Made by a program: the position numbers and the translations under genes
The notes under the pieces: model-generated
What the model was told of the DNA's origin: nothing
The model's input: the letters and a program-made list of their open reading frames with translations, nothing else
Database searches by the model: none
NCBI GenBank assembly: GCA_036399015.1
Contig: DASWNW010000075.1
Span: 62,001-126,000 of the forward strand
DNA length: 64,000 nt
Source: QHVT01 sp036399015
GTDB lineage: Bacteria; Acidobacteriota; Thermoanaerobaculia; Gp7-AA8
Direction of reading: 5' to 3'
Shown here: positions 16,397-24,456 of the stretch, in pieces
Layout of the letters: every line of letters begins with the position of its first letter
Numbering within the stretch: position 1 is the stretch's first letter

Positions 16397-16798
16397 CTAT
16401 GCGACGGAAATGCCTGACGTCCCGTTCGACTGCAGGCGGCCCCCCAGGCAGCGGCGGACGGAGGCCACCAGCCGCGCCGGCATGACCGGCTTCGAGAGGG
16501 TCTCCCGGACGGCCGGGAAGAGCTTCCGGATCTCCAGCGCGTCCAGCCCCGTGACGACGATCATCGACGCGAGCTGCGAGGGGTTCGTGCTGGCGACGTA
16601 CTCCATGACGTCCGTTCCGCTCAGCTTCGGCAGCGCCAAGTCGAGCACCACGGCGTCGTAGCTCCTCTGCGCGAGACAGCCGACCGCCTTCTCGCCGTCC
16701 GGAGCCACCTCCACGATGCACCCCTCCCCCTCCAGGATCTTCCGGAGAGCCTCGCGGGTGGCGAAGTCGTCTTCGACGACGAGGACGTGTGGACGCAT
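16397..16798 (-). CDS. Single-domain response regulator
   Basis: A receiver of about 120 residues with no output domain: VLVVEDDF (acidic pocket), VVLDLALPKLSG (phospho-Asp), IVVTGLD (Thr) and LSKPV (Lys). I take the start MRPHVLVVEDD at 16798, since the receiver fold begins there. It lies directly upstream of the HTH/PilZ gene with 11 bases between, so it probably signals through that protein or an unlinked partner. No cognate histidine kinase is nearby. Confidence 0.9.
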   Translation of the reverse strand: MRPHVLVVEDDFATREALRKILEGEGCIVEVAPDGEKAVGCLAQRSYDAVVLDLALPKLSGTDVMEYVASTNPSQLASMIVVTGLDALEIRKLFPAVRETLSKPVMPARLVASVRRCLGGRLQSNGTSGISVA

Positions 16799-16848
16799 GT
16801 CTGGAACTAACTCTATCAGCAAGTCCAGAGCCACGCCTAGACGGAATC

Positions 16849-17421
16849 TTAGTCTTGTCCACTAATGAACATCGCCGCAAGCCCCGCCGCGTGCGGGACG
16901 CGGCCGCGCAGCGAGTGGTCGCCCCCCTCGATCCACTCCACCCGAATGGAGGGAGAGAGGTCGTACCCGCTCACCTCTTCGGGCGAGCCGAACGGGTCGC
17001 GCGTCCCCTGAAGAATGAGCGTGGGCGTGCGGAGCGCGGCGAGATGCGCCGTGCGCGGCTGCTCCGGCTTCCCCGGCGGGTGCCAGGGATAGGAGAAGCA
17101 GACCAGCGCGCGCGCTCCCACCTCGTCGGCGATCATGCTGGCCATCCGCCCCCCCATCGACTGCCCGCCGATGATCAGTTGCGCGCCGCCGCCGTGCTCC
17201 TCGACGACGCGGCGCCAGGTGTCGAGCAGCACCGGCTGCCGGTCGGGCGGGCCTTTCTTCCTCTGCTCCATGTAGGGGAACTCGAAGCGGATGACCCGGA
17301 TGCCGTGGCCGGCGATGGTGCGGGCGATCGTCGTCAGCATCGCCGAGCTCATGCCGGCGCCGGCACCGTGCGCGAGGATGTACGTCTGCTTCGCGTCGTC
17401 CGGACCGTCGGCGATCACCAT
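16849..17421 (-). CDS. Alpha/beta hydrolase of the KANL3/Tex30-like type
   Basis: The product has 190 residues with the oxyanion/glycine loop AHGAGAGMSS, nucleophile elbow IGGQSMGGRM, acid in LQGTRDPFG and catalytic His in EGGDHSL. Length and motif order match the small dienelactone-hydrolase-like group often called alpha/beta-hydrolase family 11 (KANL3/Tex30). The ATG at 17421 overlaps the end of the upstream PLP-enzyme gene by 7 bases, indicating translational coupling. Cytoplasmic; substrate unknown. Confidence 0.88.
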   Translation of the reverse strand: MVIADGPDDAKQTYILAHGAGAGMSSAMLTTIARTIAGHGIRVIRFEFPYMEQRKKGPPDRQPVLLDTWRRVVEEHGGGAQLIIGGQSMGGRMASMIADEVGARALVCFSYPWHPPGKPEQPRTAHLAALRTPTLILQGTRDPFGSPEEVSGYDLSPSIRVEWIEGGDHSLRGRVPHAAGLAAMFISGQD

Positions 17422-18518
17422 CCGCGCACCGGCCGCCACTGATCGACCACCCGGCCGCGGTCGACGATCATGTAGGCGTCGAACATCGCGGCGGTGAGAC
17501 AGGAGTGGTTCGGGAGGATGCGCAGCCGCGTCCCGACTGGCACCGGCGTGCGGGTGGAGATCTTCCCATGCTCCTGCGACAGCGCCTCGATGCGCATCGG
17601 GAGCGGCCGGAGGCTCTCGTCGCAGACGACCCCGTACCCGAAGGCGGGGTCGATGTGGGCGGGGCCGATGTCCTTGGAGAGCGCGAGCGCGCCGGCGTCG
17701 ACGATGAGCGCGTCGCGCTCGGGGTACGAGCCGACGACGGTGGTCAGGACGGAGACCGCGACGTCGGCGAAGCTGCAGGAGCCGATCGTCGCCTGGAAGG
17801 CGTCGTAGAAGACGTAGTTGCCGGGACGCACCTCGTCGCACTCGCTGAAGCGCTCCACGACCGCCGCGGTGGGAGTGGAGCCGACGCTGCGCCGCGTCTC
17901 CTCGAGCCCTTCGCTGGCGAGGAGGGCGCGGAAGCGGCTCAGGCAGGCCGCCTCTTCGGCCGCGATGCGCCGGATCTCCTCGACGTCCCGCGCGTTGTAC
18001 GAATGCCCCGCATGCGTGAGCAGCCCCTGGAACCGCACCGCGTCGGAGTGCGCGAGCGCCAGCGCCAGCCGCACGCTGTCGGGACTGCCGGGATCGACCC
18101 CGGCGCGGTGATAGCCGCAGTCGACTTTCAGGAAGACGTCGAACGTCACCCCCTGCGCCGCCGCGAACTCCTCGATCGCCCGCAGGGCCCGCTCCGAGTC
18201 GACGAGCACGCTCAGCCGCTCGATCTCCCGCGCGAGCGTCGCTACCCTGTGTAGTTTTTCCGGCGCGACCGGTACCGCGTAGGTGATGTCGCGATACCCG
18301 TCCTTCGCAAACACCTCCGCCTCCGCGAGCGTGGAAACGGTGATCGGCCCCGCCGCCCCCCCATGCTGCATCCGCCCGATTTCCACGGTTTTATGGGTCT
18401 TCACGTGAGGGCGGAAGGCGACGGCCGAGTCGCGGGCCTTGGCACGCATGGCGTCGCAGTTGCGCTGGACGACGGAGCGGTCGACGAGGAAGGCGGGAGT
18501 CTGTACGTCAAAGAACAT
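17415..18518 (-). CDS. D-threonine aldolase/D-serine dehydratase-like PLP enzyme
   Basis: The product has 367 residues with an alanine-racemase-type N-terminal barrel. TPAFLVDRSVVQRNCDAM opens it and FRPHVKTHK carries the PLP Lys (Lys40 from the chosen start). KVDCGYHRAGVDPGS and LLTHAGHSYN follow. The C-terminal DSD-type domain has LPNHSCLTAAMFD, holding the His and Cys that bind the metal in this family. The ATG at 18518 gives the usual MFFDVQTPAF beginning; the longer open frame runs into the intergenic palindrome and is unlikely. It probably acts on a D-beta-hydroxy amino acid. It is followed, with overlap, by an alpha/beta hydrolase. Confidence 0.88.
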   Translation of the reverse strand: MFFDVQTPAFLVDRSVVQRNCDAMRAKARDSAVAFRPHVKTHKTVEIGRMQHGGAAGPITVSTLAEAEVFAKDGYRDITYAVPVAPEKLHRVATLAREIERLSVLVDSERALRAIEEFAAAQGVTFDVFLKVDCGYHRAGVDPGSPDSVRLALALAHSDAVRFQGLLTHAGHSYNARDVEEIRRIAAEEAACLSRFRALLASEGLEETRRSVGSTPTAAVVERFSECDEVRPGNYVFYDAFQATIGSCSFADVAVSVLTTVVGSYPERDALIVDAGALALSKDIGPAHIDPAFGYGVVCDESLRPLPMRIEALSQEHGKISTRTPVPVGTRLRILPNHSCLTAAMFDAYMIVDRGRVVDQWRPVRGW

Positions 18519-18614
18519 GAATGAAGAATTTCGAATGAAGAATTTAGAATTGTCAAAGTATCGCGTCACGCGCCGCTTCTCAATTCTTCATTCGAAATTC
18601 GAACTTCTTCATTC
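18519..18614. repeat. A+T-rich intergenic palindrome with iterated GAATGAAGAATTT arms
   Basis: The left arm (18519-18552) contains GAATGAAGAATTT twice in tandem. The right arm (18581-18614) is its imperfect inverse. The spacer is 28 bases. The element fills the divergent interval between the PLP-enzyme and dinB genes and is strikingly A+T-rich against its surroundings. It begins immediately before the ATG of the PLP-enzyme gene, so it must influence that gene's leader. Confidence 0.75.
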
Positions 18615-18623
18615 ACTGGTCGT

Positions 18624-19694
18624 GTGAGAAAGATCCTCCACATCGATATGGACGCCTTCTACGCGTCCGTGGAACAGCGCGACGACCCTTCGCTCAAGGG
18701 GCGGCCGGTGATCGTCGGCTGGGCGGGGGAGCGGTCGGTGGTTTGCGCGGCTTCGTACGAGGCGCGGAAGTTCGGGGTGCACTCCGCGATGCCGGCTTCG
18801 CGGGCGAAGCGGCTTTGTCCCGAAGGGGTGTGGCTGGCGCCCGACTTTGAGCGGTATCGGGCGGTGTCGAAGCAGATCCGGGAGATCTTCGAGCGGCATA
18901 CGCCGCTCGTGGAGCCGCTGTCGCTCGACGAGGCGTACCTCGACGTCACCCACGAACTCACCGGGATCCCCACCGCCACCGAGACGGCGGAGAAGATCCG
19001 CGGCGAGATCCGGGAGGAGACGCGGCTCACCGCCTCGGCCGGCGTCGCGCCGAACAAGTTCCTCGCGAAGATCGCCTCCGACTGGCGCAAACCAGACGGC
19101 TGCTTCGTCATCCGGCCGCATCAGGTGGAGCGCTTCCTCGTCGGGCTGCCGGTGCGGAAGATCCCCGGCGTTGGCAAGGCCACCGAGGCGCTGCTGCACG
19201 AGGTGCAGATCGCGACGGTGGGCGACCTGCACCGCTTCGAGCAGCAGGAGCTGGTGGCGCGCTTCGGCAAGTGGGGCACGCGCCTGTGGGAGCTGGCGCG
19301 CGGCATCGACGAGAGTCCGGTCGAGCCGTCGCGGAAGCGCAAGTCGTGGTCGAGCGAGAACACCTTCGCCACCGACGTCACGCGCGAGGAGGCGGCGAGC
19401 TGGATCCGCGAGCAGGCGCACAAGATCTGGGAAGAGCTCGAGCAGCGCTCGATGCGGGGGCGCACGGTGACGGTGAAGCTGCGCACCCCCGACTTCCGGA
19501 CCGCCACGCGGCAGCTCAGCCCTCCCGACCTCCCCTCCAGCGGCGACGACGTGGCGCGGGTGGCGGTCGCGCTGCTCGACCGCTTCGACTTTCCGCCGGA
19601 GGCGCGGTTCCGCCTCGTCGGCGTCGGCGTCTCGAACTTCCTGGACGAGGAAGAGGAAGAAGAGCCACGGGAACCGACGCTGTTCCAGCCGTGA
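18624..19694 (+). CDS. dinB: DNA polymerase IV (Y family)
   Basis: Error-prone translesion polymerase. ILHIDMDAFYASVEQRDD carries the first metal-binding Asp. RPVIVGWAGERSVVCAASYEA is the steric-gate region, SLDEAYLDVT the second catalytic Asp-Glu pair, and TASAGVAPNKFLAKIASDW the palm motif. IPGVGKATEALL is the HhH and RKSWSSENTFATD opens the little finger. The 356-residue length is normal for Pol IV. The start is the GTG at 18624, giving the standard MRKILHIDMDAFYA beginning. The C-terminus is unusually acidic (LDEEEEEEPREPTLFQP) and could carry a clamp-binding motif. I see no LexA-type box upstream; an A+T-rich palindrome occupies the promoter region. Confidence 0.97.
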   Translation: MRKILHIDMDAFYASVEQRDDPSLKGRPVIVGWAGERSVVCAASYEARKFGVHSAMPASRAKRLCPEGVWLAPDFERYRAVSKQIREIFERHTPLVEPLSLDEAYLDVTHELTGIPTATETAEKIRGEIREETRLTASAGVAPNKFLAKIASDWRKPDGCFVIRPHQVERFLVGLPVRKIPGVGKATEALLHEVQIATVGDLHRFEQQELVARFGKWGTRLWELARGIDESPVEPSRKRKSWSSENTFATDVTREEAASWIREQAHKIWEELEQRSMRGRTVTVKLRTPDFRTATRQLSPPDLPSSGDDVARVAVALLDRFDFPPEARFRLVGVGVSNFLDEEEEEEPREPTLFQP

Positions 19695-19696
19695 CC

Positions 19697-19770
19697 GCCC
19701 CCCAGGAACCAAGGAACCCCCGAGGAACCCCGAGGAACCCCGAGGAACTCCGAGGAACCGAGGCTAGAAT
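19697..19770. repeat. Tandem decamer repeat CGAGGAACCC
   Basis: Five or six imperfect copies of a ten-base word (CGAGGAACCC and AGGAACC variants) run from just after the dinB stop to just before the next gene. They are direct repeats only, with no inverted arm. The translation is not sensible, so I read it as non-coding and prone to slippage. Confidence 0.75.
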
Positions 19771-19778
19771 CCGCCGCC

Positions 19779-20759
19779 ATGAATCACATGCAACCCATCA
19801 CGGTCGCGCAGTACGGCATCGGCCCGATCGGTGCCGAGATCGCGCGGCTGCTGCTCACCAAGCCGTGGATCCGCGTCGTCGGCGCGGTGGACATCGACCC
19901 GGAGAAGATCGGCAAAGACCTCGGCGAGGTCATCGGCCTCGATCGCCACGTCGGCGTGCCGGTCACGGCGGAGCTCGAGGGGAAGCCGGACGTGGTCTGC
20001 CATTCCACCGGCTCGCGCCTCCGCGAGGTCGCCGGCCAGCTCGAGTCGCTGCTCGCGCAGGGCTGCCACGTCGTCTCCACCTGTGAAGAGCTCTCCTTCC
20101 CTCTTGACGCGCAGATCCGCGAACAGCTCCAGCACGTGGCCCGCGCCGCCAACGTCACCCTCCTCGGCACCGGCGTCAATCCCGGCTTCGTCATGGACAA
20201 GCTCCCGCTGACCATCACCGCGGTCTGCCAGGAAGTGAAGTCGGTCGAGATCATCCGCATCCAGAACGCCTCGACCCGGCGCGAGCCGCTGCAGCGGAAG
20301 GTCGGCGCCGGCATGACGACGGACGAGTTCCGCGCCGCCGTCGGAGCGGGACGCATCAAGCACATGGGGCTGAAGGAGTCGCTGATCCTGGTCGGCAACG
20401 GGCTGGGAGTGGAGTTCGACAGCGTGTCGGAGGAGACGATCGAGCCGATCGTCGCCGACCGCGAGATCACCACGCGCTACCTCACCGTGGCGCCAGGACA
20501 GGTCGCCGGCGTGCACCAGACGATCTACGGCAAGGGGCGCATCGACGTGAGCCTCGAGCTGCGCATGTACGTCGGTGCCGAGGACGTCGCGGCGGACAAG
20601 GTCATCGTGCGGGGCGTGCCCGACGTGGAGATGACGATCAAGGACGGCGTGCACGGCGACCGCGCCACCGCGGCCATGGTCGTCAACTCCATCCCCCGCG
20701 TGATGCAGGCGCGCCCCGGCGTGCTCACGATGGACGACATTCCGATCAGCTACCGATAA
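19779..20759 (+). CDS. DapB-like / 2,4-diaminopentanoate dehydrogenase-like oxidoreductase
   Basis: The product has 326 residues. The N-terminal Rossmann fold has AQYGIGPIGAEIAR (NAD(P) loop) and the acidic VDIDPEKIGKDLGEVIG region of the dihydrodipicolinate-reductase N-terminal family. STGSRLREVAGQLE and STCEELSFP follow, then TGVNPGFVMDKLPL. It is longer than true DapB (about 270) and lacks the DapB signature HHxxKxDxPSGTA, so it fits the 2,4-diaminopentanoate dehydrogenase-like branch better. The exact substrate is unknown. It lies 2 bases upstream of an epimerase-like gene, so the two are probably one unit. Confidence 0.82.
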   Translation: MNHMQPITVAQYGIGPIGAEIARLLLTKPWIRVVGAVDIDPEKIGKDLGEVIGLDRHVGVPVTAELEGKPDVVCHSTGSRLREVAGQLESLLAQGCHVVSTCEELSFPLDAQIREQLQHVARAANVTLLGTGVNPGFVMDKLPLTITAVCQEVKSVEIIRIQNASTRREPLQRKVGAGMTTDEFRAAVGAGRIKHMGLKESLILVGNGLGVEFDSVSEETIEPIVADREITTRYLTVAPGQVAGVHQTIYGKGRIDVSLELRMYVGAEDVAADKVIVRGVPDVEMTIKDGVHGDRATAAMVVNSIPRVMQARPGVLTMDDIPISYR

Positions 20760-20761
20760 CC

Positions 20762-21493
20762 ATGCACATCTTTCTCACCGGGGCGACCGGCTACGTCGGC
20801 GCCGGCATTGCCGCCGAATTGATCCGCGCGAAGCACGACGTGACGGCGCTCGTCCGCTCCGACACCAGCGCGGCGCGCGTCCGCAGCTACGGCATCGAGG
20901 TCCATCGCGGCGACCTTCGCGACCCCGCTACCTACCGCGACGCCGCCCGCGCCGCGGAGGCGATCGTGCACGCCGGTGTGGAAGGGGGTGCCGACCGGAT
21001 GGACGTCGACCGCGTCGTCGTCGAGGCGCTGGCCGGCCCGAGCCTCGTCTACACCTCGACTCTCTTCGTCCTCGGCCCAGTCGAAGGTGCCGACGAGTCT
21101 GCCCCCGCGAGCGGCCCCCGCGCGGAGCACGAGCGGCTCGTGCTCGACGCCGGCGGAGCGGTGATCCGTCCCGGGATGATCTGGGGAGCGGAGGGGGCCT
21201 ACCTCTTCGAGCATCCGCTGTTCATCGGCGACGGCAGCAACCGCTGGCCGCTCGTGCATCGCGACGACGTGGCGGCGCTCTACCGGCTGGTCGTCGAGAG
21301 CGGCGCGCGCGGCGTCTTCCACGCGGTCGGCGAGGTCGTGCGGGCGGCGGAGGTCTTCCCGGGCAAGGGGGTGCCGCTGGAGGAGGCGCGGAAGGAGCTC
21401 GGCAGCTTCGCCGACGCGCTGGCGCTCGACCAGGACGTCACCGCGCTGCGCTCGGTCGCGATCGGCTGGCAACCCACCAGACGATGGCAATGA
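20762..21493 (+). CDS. NAD-dependent epimerase/dehydratase-like protein lacking YxxxK
   Basis: The product has 243 residues. MHIFLTGATGYVGAGIAAEL is a textbook extended-SDR nucleotide loop, EVHRGDLRDPATY gives the Asp loop, and VYTSTLFVLGP keeps the Ser/Thr strand. Where the active-site YxxxK should be, the chain reads SGPRAEHERLVL, with neither Tyr nor Lys. RPGMIWGAEG and WPLVHRDDVAALY follow normally. It probably binds NAD(P) but may not be a standard epimerase. It follows the DapB-like gene by 2 bases and overlaps the convergent small membrane-protein gene by 56. Confidence 0.8.
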   Translation: MHIFLTGATGYVGAGIAAELIRAKHDVTALVRSDTSAARVRSYGIEVHRGDLRDPATYRDAARAAEAIVHAGVEGGADRMDVDRVVVEALAGPSLVYTSTLFVLGPVEGADESAPASGPRAEHERLVLDAGGAVIRPGMIWGAEGAYLFEHPLFIGDGSNRWPLVHRDDVAALYRLVVESGARGVFHAVGEVVRAAEVFPGKGVPLEEARKELGSFADALALDQDVTALRSVAIGWQPTRRWQ

Positions 21494-21695
21494 CGCCGAA
21501 CGCCGCCCACAGCGCCACCCAGGCCACGTGCGCCGACTCGAGCCAGTTCCAGCCGGCCAGCGTGAAGGCCCACAGCCCGTAGACGAGCAGGAACACCCGC
21601 CGGTGCTGCGCGTCGTCCTCGATCCCGGCGGCGATGGAGGCGCCGAGGATCAGCGTCGGGACGAAACCGAGGAGGAGGTTGAGGAGCAGCGTCAC
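21438..21695 (-). CDS. Small three-span membrane protein
   Basis: From the GTG at 21695 the 85-residue product has three hydrophobic segments: LLLNLLLGFVPTLILGASI, VFLLVYGLWAFTLAGWNWL and VAWVALWAAFGVIAIVWWVA, with short charged loops (EDDAQHRR) and a basic tail. No Shine-Dalgarno is clear, and the 3' end overlaps the plus-strand epimerase-like gene. The consistent hydrophobic pattern makes a real gene more likely than not. Family unknown. Confidence 0.5.
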   Translation of the reverse strand: MTLLLNLLLGFVPTLILGASIAAGIEDDAQHRRVFLLVYGLWAFTLAGWNWLESAHVAWVALWAAFGVIAIVWWVASRSRPSAAR

Positions 21696-21747
21696 GTGCG
21701 GAGGATAGCTGACATGGTCGGTGCGGCATTGCTCCGCTCCACGCGGG

Positions 21748-22107
21748 GTCATCGTTCCCACCGCTGGTGGTCATGAACGACGTCCACCGGGTCGCTCACC
21801 ACACCCCCAGGGTCATCAACGACCTCCAAGAGGGTCATTCACCACACTTTCAGGGGTCATTCCATACGCCCCAAGGTGTCGTCAACCACACCGCAGGCGT
21901 CATCAACGAAGTCCACGGGGTCATTCACCACACTCTGAAGGGTCATGCAATACCGCCCCAACGGGTCGTGAACCACACCGCAGACGTCATGAACGACGTC
22001 CACGAGGTCATTCATTACATTGTCGAGGGTCATTCAATACCGCTCCAGGGTTCATGCCGCACCCCCTGAGAGGTCATCGACGACGGCGCCGCGGTCATTG
22101 ACGACCT
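21748..22107. repeat. Degenerate ~21-bp tandem repeat array with higher-order units
   Basis: About seventeen units of 20-23 bases, nearly all starting GGTCAT or GTCAT/GTCGT, run without spacers. Units fall into recurring types (CAACGACGTCCACG, TCACCACACT, GCAATACCGCCCCA, GAACCACACCGCA). The order of types repeats about every four units (about 85 bp), giving a higher-order pattern. The plus strand is open across most of the array and would encode heptapeptides such as VINEVHG, VIHHTLK and VVNHTAD. There is no ribosome site and no signal, so I treat it as a non-coding satellite. It fills the gap between 21695 and 22168. Confidence 0.85.
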
Positions 22108-22167
22108 GCCGACGACTGCACGATTACATGCTGATGCAGCATTGATATCCGTCGGAACCATGCTAAT

Positions 22168-23529
22168 ATGCCATGCATGCTGCGCAGCCACGTACTCCTC
22201 GCTGTCGCCCTGGTCCTCATCGCAGCATTCGACGGCCGAGCCGCCGACGGACCCCACACGCTGCGCAACGACGACGCCTGCGATATCGGCCTCGCCCCCG
22301 CCGCCACGCTGCTCCTCCCCTACTTCCGGGTCGACGTCGACCGGATCACCGGACCGAACACCCTCTTCACGATCACGAACACCGGCGAGCGGGCGCAGGT
22401 GGCGCGCGTCACGCTCTGGACCGATTTCGCCTATCCGGTCCTGACGTTCGACCTCTACCTCACCGGATACGACGTGCAGAGCATCAACCTCTACGACGTC
22501 ATCGCCCGTGGGATCATCGGCGGCGATCGGGGAACAGGCGTGGACGTGTCGCCGGTCGGCGCGGAGGCGAAGCGGAACCCGCTCCTCGACCGGAGCAACT
22601 GCGGGGAGCTGCCGCACCGGATCGACCCCGCCCTCGTGACGCAGCTCAAAAGCGCGTTCATCGAGGGCGAGGTTCCGGGCTGCCCGACCGCCGGCCACGC
22701 GCATGAAAACGCGGTCGGCTACGCGACGATCGACGTGGTCGGCAACTGCGCCCCCGGCCGCGGTCCGACCGACCCGCTCTACTTCTCGCAGGACATCCGC
22801 TATGACAACGTCCTGATCGGCGACTCGATCGTCGTCAACGCCGGCGACGGTTTCGCGCAGGCGACGCCGATGGTGCACATCCGCGCGATCCCGGAAGGCG
22901 GCACGCCGCGCACCCGGTTGCCCGGCCCTCTCCCGCGGCTCGAGCGGACGTTCTACGGGCGGTTCCAGGATCCCTCCGATCCCCACCTCGACGCACGGCA
23001 GCCGTTGCCGTCCAGGTTCGCGGCACGGTGGATCAACGCCGGTCGCGCGACGTTCGGCACCACCTTCCAGGTCTGGCGCGACGGCGTCACCGGCCGGGAT
23101 GCGTCCTGCGCCGCCTACCTCCAGAACGGCGGGATGGTGGCCGTGGAGTCGGTAGCGTTCGACGAAGACGAGAACGGCCAGGGGGTCCCGGACCCGCAGA
23201 TCATCGTCCTGCCGATCGGCGACGAGAAAATCCGTCTTCCCGCCACCTCGCTCTTCCAGGCCGGCGACGACGACATCCTTCCCCAGCAGCTCTTCCACGA
23301 GAACCTGGGTGGCTGGGTCTACCTCAACCTCGACGACGGGGAAGACGACGACGGCCGGGGCGCACACCAGAACTGGGTCACCGTGAGGATGGAGGGGGAG
23401 GAGCGTTACTCAGTTGCCTTCGACGCCGCCTGGCTCGGCAACGGCTGCACGCCGGCGGCGCCGGTCTCGCGGTTCACCGAGGACGGCTCGAACACGCTGC
23501 CCGGTCCGGCGGACGACGTGAACCCCTGA
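22168..23529 (+). CDS. Large secreted protein of unknown function, 453 aa
   Basis: A signal peptide (LRSHVLLAVALVLIAAFDGRAA) precedes a mature beta-rich domain: ATLLLPYFRVDVDR, GPNTLFTITNTGERAQVARV, TLWTDFAYPVLTFDLYLTGY and QSINLYDVIARGIIGG. Six or more Cys are scattered and may form disulfides. I recognise it only as a conserved-type secreted protein with an LPYF...NTLFTITN opening that is frequent in acidobacterial exported proteins. It has no enzymatic motif. The start could be 22168 or 22177; both keep the signal. It stands alone between the 21-bp array and the convergent radical SAM gene, from which it is separated by no bases. Confidence 0.75.
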   Translation: MPCMLRSHVLLAVALVLIAAFDGRAADGPHTLRNDDACDIGLAPAATLLLPYFRVDVDRITGPNTLFTITNTGERAQVARVTLWTDFAYPVLTFDLYLTGYDVQSINLYDVIARGIIGGDRGTGVDVSPVGAEAKRNPLLDRSNCGELPHRIDPALVTQLKSAFIEGEVPGCPTAGHAHENAVGYATIDVVGNCAPGRGPTDPLYFSQDIRYDNVLIGDSIVVNAGDGFAQATPMVHIRAIPEGGTPRTRLPGPLPRLERTFYGRFQDPSDPHLDARQPLPSRFAARWINAGRATFGTTFQVWRDGVTGRDASCAAYLQNGGMVAVESVAFDEDENGQGVPDPQIIVLPIGDEKIRLPATSLFQAGDDDILPQQLFHENLGGWVYLNLDDGEDDDGRGAHQNWVTVRMEGEERYSVAFDAAWLGNGCTPAAPVSRFTEDGSNTLPGPADDVNP

Positions 23530-24456
23530 TCAACGGTAGCGGAGGTCGATGACCTTCCGCACGGCGTCCTTCGCGGCGCCGGGGAGGTTCTGCACCCTGG
23601 CCAGCACGTCGTTGAACGCGTGCGACTCGCCACCGTGCTTGAAGCATTCGCCGCAGCGGGGGAGGTTCGTGAAGTCGCGGCGGTTGAAGGCGTCCTGCAT
23701 GAGAGCCATGCGGTCGCTCTCGATGATCTCGCGCAGCGAGTGCGTCTTGAGATCGCCGAGGACCTGGTCGCCGTGCGCGTCGTAGCAGCAGTGGGTGACG
23801 CGGCCGTCGGCGAAGACGACCACCCAGGTGAAGAAGGCGCCCTGCGTGCAGCCGTAGAACTTGCCGTGCAGGTCGGTCTCCTCGTTCACGTCGAGCGCCT
23901 CGCAGGTCTTCTCGATGACGCGCGCGTTCGAGAACTGCCGCAGGTCGAACACCCGCTTGAAGTCGTCGACCGTCTCGTCGACCGTGAGCCGCGAGCGCAT
24001 CTTCTGGATCTCGATGCGCATCGGCGCCCCCTTGGCCTGCACGAGGAAGGCGCGGGTGAGGTCGACGAGCTTGTCGAAGTCGCCGCCGGTGCGGAGCTGC
24101 GGGTAGACCTTCGGGTTGATCGAGTCGACGCAGATGCGCAGCCGCTTGAGCGGCGACGCGAGCAGCTTCGCCCCCACTTCCGGCGTCAGCACCAGCCCGT
24201 TGGTCGAAAGGCTGGCCTCGGGGAAGAGGCGGATGGCGTCGTCGATGCGGGAGTAGAGCAGCGGCTCTCCCATCTCGTGCAGCCACTTCAGCTTCAGGCC
24301 GAGGCCGTGGATCTCCCGCTCGGCTTTCTCGACGAGCGACCACTCCATGTCCTCGTAGGGACGGCGCAGCACCGGCAGCGGGCACATGCCGCAGCGGAGA
24401 TTGCACTTGGAGGTGAGCTCGAGACCGACCTTGATCCTGGAGGGGGAAAACTTCAT
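23530..24456 (-). CDS. Radical SAM/SPASM protein
   Basis: The product has 308 residues. CNLRCGMC (Cys18, 22, 25) binds the radical-SAM [4Fe-4S] cluster, with GEPLLYSRIDDAI (GGEP-like) and STNGLVLTPE typical of the barrel. The C-terminal half has a SPASM-like Cys set (YGCTQG, HCCYDAHG, LPRCGECF) for auxiliary clusters. Related proteins act in peptide or sugar modification; no precursor peptide is encoded next to it. The adjacent glycosyltransferase instead points to a glycan or lipid role. Its ATG overlaps the upstream glycosyltransferase stop by four bases. Confidence 0.9.
   Translation of the reverse strand: MKFSPSRIKVGLELTSKCNLRCGMCPLPVLRRPYEDMEWSLVEKAEREIHGLGLKLKWLHEMGEPLLYSRIDDAIRLFPEASLSTNGLVLTPEVGAKLLASPLKRLRICVDSINPKVYPQLRTGGDFDKLVDLTRAFLVQAKGAPMRIEIQKMRSRLTVDETVDDFKRVFDLRQFSNARVIEKTCEALDVNEETDLHGKFYGCTQGAFFTWVVVFADGRVTHCCYDAHGDQVLGDLKTHSLREIIESDRMALMQDAFNRRDFTNLPRCGECFKHGGESHAFNDVLARVQNLPGAAKDAVRKVIDLRYR

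Noticed and set aside
16386..16880. N-terminal extension of the PilZ protein to 504 residues
   Set aside because: The extra part lies in a shifted frame over the intact receiver gene 16397-16798 and has no domain of its own.
21767..22069. A 100-residue heptad-repeat protein from the 21-bp array
   Set aside because: No ribosome site, no signal or fold, and the open frame follows from the three-fold unit length. Kept as a repeat and flagged as a question.
21748..22107. CRISPR array
   Set aside because: Units are 20-23 bases, degenerate and contiguous; there are no unique spacers of constant length and no cas genes.
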